Origin: Betaproteobacteria bacterium UBA6910
GTDB lineage: Bacteria; Pseudomonadota; Gammaproteobacteria; Burkholderiales; UBA6910
Direction: 5' to 3'
NCBI GenBank assembly: GCA_002451065.1
Contig: DKBC01000106.1
Span: 1-15,715 of the forward strand
Length of the DNA: 15,715 bases
The stretch's first letter is position 1. Every line of letters starts with the position of its first letter. Both the position numbers and the translations under genes were made by a program. Of the stretch, positions 13,966 to 15,715 are shown piece by piece. The notes beneath the pieces were generated by a model that was given only the letters and a program-made list of their open reading frames with translations, ran no database searches and had not been told where the DNA came from.

Positions 13966-15715
13966 ATGAAACGAGATCTCCCCTCAGTCTGGACCCCCGC
14001 CGAGTCGGCCGAGCTTTACGGCATTCGGAGCTGGGGCGCGGGCTATTTCGACCTCGCGGACGACGGCACGGTCCATGTGACGGTGCCGGTGGACGGCAAG
14101 CGCGTGGGCGTGAGCCTGATGAGCATCATCGCCGCCATGCAGCAGCGAGGCGTGCAGATGCCGGCCCTGCTGCGCATCGAGAACATTCTCGACGCCCAGA
14201 TCTCGGTGCTGAACGACAGCTTCGTTCACGCCATGCAGGCGCTCGGCTACCGCGGCAGCTACCGCGGCGTTTTCCCAATCAAGGTCAACCAGCAGTGCGA
14301 GGTGATCGGGGAGATCGCGCGTTTCGGTGCGCGCTACGGTCACGGGCTCGAGGCCGGCAGCAAGGCGGAGTTGCTGATCGCCCTGGCGAGCCTTGACCCG
14401 GATTCCGGCTACATTGTTTGCAACGGCTACAAGGATGCCGAGTTCATCAATCTCGGCTTGCGGGCCCTGAAGCTGGGCTACAAGGTGTTCTTCGTCATCG
14501 AGACCCCGACCGAACTACCGATTCTTCTGGAGGAGATCAAGCGCGTTGGCATTCGGCCCATGCTGGGCGTGAGGGTCAAGCTCTCTTCCCGTGTGGGCGG
14601 CTACTGGAACGAGAGCAGCGGGGACCGCAGCATCTTCGGGCTGACCACGTCGCAGATCGTGGACCTGATCGATGCCCTGCGGGAGCACCAGATGCTGGAC
14701 TGCCTTCAGCTCTTGCACTACCACTTGGGATCCCAGATTCCCAACATCCGGGACATCCGCAGCAGCGTGCTGGAGGCCTGCCGCTACTACGCCGACCTGG
14801 TGAAGGAAGGGGCGGCGCTGCGTTACCTGGACTTGGGCGGCGGCTTGGCCGTGGATTACGACGGCTCCCAGACCAACTACGAGTACAGCAAGAATTACTC
14901 GCTCGACGAATACTGCTCGGACATGGTGGAGACCATCATGACGGCCCTGGATCCGGAGGGCATCGAGCATCCGGTGATCATCACCGAGTCGGGCCGCGCC
15001 ACCGTGGCCTATTCGTCGGTGCTGTTGTTCAATGTCCTGGACGTGACCCGTTTCGAACCCGGGGAGGTCCCGGAACCGGACCCGAAGGGAGAGCACGAAC
15101 TCATCGGCAACCTGCGGGAAGCCCTGAAGATGGTCAACCCCAAGAACCCCCAGGAGAGCTACAACGACGCGCTCTTCTACCGGGAGGAAATCCGGGAGCT
15201 GTTCAAGCGCGGCCAGATCCGGCTTCGGGAATTGTCCCTGGCCGAGAACATCTTCCTCGAGATCGTGCGCGCCATCGTCAAGGAAATTCAAGGCGCGAAG
15301 CGTGTGCGGCCGGAGCTGGAGCGCCTGGAGGAGTCCCTGTCCGACGTTTACTACGGGAATTTTTCCGTGTTTCAGTCATTGCCGGACGTGTGGGCCATCG
15401 AGCAGATCTTCCCCGTGATGCCGGTTCACCGGCTGGACGAGGCCCCCACCCGCCAGGCCATCATCGCCGACATCACCTGCGACTCGGACGGGAAAATCGA
15501 CCGCTTCATCGGGCCCCGGGGCATCCGCCAGACCCTTCCGCTGCATCCCGTGATCGAGGGCGAGCCCTATTACCTGGGCGTGTTCCTGGTGGGCGCCTAC
15601 CAGGAGACCCTGGGCGACCTGCACAACCTCCTCGGCGACACCCACGCCGTGCACGTCTCGCTCGGCGCGGACGGGCGCTGGCGCCTCGACGAAGTGGTCG
15701 AGGGCGACACGGTTC
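13966..15715 (+). CDS. speA: Biosynthetic arginine decarboxylase (3' truncated by the window)
   Basis: SpeA decarboxylates arginine to agmatine, the first step of the agmatine route to putrescine. It is a PLP enzyme of the alanine-racemase-like (fold III) class and usually has 630-660 residues; 583 are visible. Diagnostic elements are the opening YGIRSWGAGYFD, the PLP lysine K106 in FPIKVNQQ, EAGSKAEL, HYHLGSQIPN, the phosphate-binding loop DLGGGLAVDYDG, ESGRATVA and the catalytic cysteine C505 in DITCDSDGKID. The start ATG 13966 has GGAGGG eight bases upstream. No export signal is present, in keeping with a cytoplasmic biosynthetic enzyme. It lies behind the cytochrome terminator, so it needs its own promoter in 13839-13965, where an A/T-rich tract at 13870-13917 is the likely place; no clear hexamer pair is visible. 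The frame is open to the last base. Confidence 0.97.
   Translation, partial: MKRDLPSVWTPAESAELYGIRSWGAGYFDLADDGTVHVTVPVDGKRVGVSLMSIIAAMQQRGVQMPALLRIENILDAQISVLNDSFVHAMQALGYRGSYRGVFPIKVNQQCEVIGEIARFGARYGHGLEAGSKAELLIALASLDPDSGYIVCNGYKDAEFINLGLRALKLGYKVFFVIETPTELPILLEEIKRVGIRPMLGVRVKLSSRVGGYWNESSGDRSIFGLTTSQIVDLIDALREHQMLDCLQLLHYHLGSQIPNIRDIRSSVLEACRYYADLVKEGAALRYLDLGGGLAVDYDGSQTNYEYSKNYSLDEYCSDMVETIMTALDPEGIEHPVIITESGRATVAYSSVLLFNVLDVTRFEPGEVPEPDPKGEHELIGNLREALKMVNPKNPQESYNDALFYREEIRELFKRGQIRLRELSLAENIFLEIVRAIVKEIQGAKRVRPELERLEESLSDVYYGNFSVFQSLPDVWAIEQIFPVMPVHRLDEAPTRQAIIADITCDSDGKIDRFIGPRGIRQTLPLHPVIEGEPYYLGVFLVGAYQETLGDLHNLLGDTHAVHVSLGADGRWRLDEVVEGDTV

Overview
The window is GC-rich bacterial chromosome (I judge roughly 63-65% GC by eye) carrying 15 protein genes, two of them cut by the window edges. 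The gene set suggests a Gram-negative proteobacterium with respiratory versatility: a large NAD-type glutamate dehydrogenase, a SpeA-type arginine decarboxylase, an AsmA protein, periplasmic YceI proteins with cytochrome b561, and an octaheme cytochrome c behind a perfect FNR-type site. A beta- or gammaproteobacterium of a sulfur- or nitrogen-metabolising lineage fits best. This placement is inference; no rRNA or other decisive marker is present. I see no tRNA, rRNA, CRISPR array, insertion sequence or phage gene.

Layout. 1-1983 (+) is the C-terminal part of NAD-glutamate dehydrogenase. It meets, tail to tail with 3 bp between, a long minus-strand run read from 6494 down to 1987: LemA, a GIDE/MULAN-type membrane protein with an EF-hand loop, cytochrome b561, three YceI-family periplasmic proteins in tandem, and a GNAT acetyltransferase. 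All gaps are 72 bp or less, and cytochrome b561 overlaps the first YceI gene in an ATGA junction, so this may be one transcription unit or two. From 6696 two short plus-strand genes follow, also joined by an ATGA overlap: a surface-antigen-like domain protein and a protein resembling the flanks of glycine-zipper 2TM proteins but without the zipper. They face a minus-strand SYLF-domain protein (7623-8306). An orphan family 3 solute-binding protein lies upstream of that, with its own terminator. It is divergent from an OsmC-family protein; both of these appear to start with TTG. OsmC converges on a 690-residue AsmA protein (10003-12075, minus).

The right end holds the most distinctive gene: a secreted octaheme cytochrome c of the tetrathionate reductase (OTR) family, 12377-13780. 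It has a perfect TTGAT-N4-ATCAA site 67 bp upstream of its start codon and a strong intrinsic terminator after it, so it looks like a single-gene, oxygen-responsive unit. It is followed by speA (13966 to the window end), which feeds polyamine synthesis.

Working together: the b561/YceI cluster suggests membrane-to-periplasm electron or quinone handling, and the octaheme cytochrome is a likely periplasmic reductase for anaerobic growth. Its electron donor is not encoded here. No wholly new system stands out clearly. The best candidates for a second look are the LemA-GIDE(EF-hand)-b561-YceI x3-GNAT run, the FNR-controlled octaheme cytochrome, and the zipper-less surface-protein pair.
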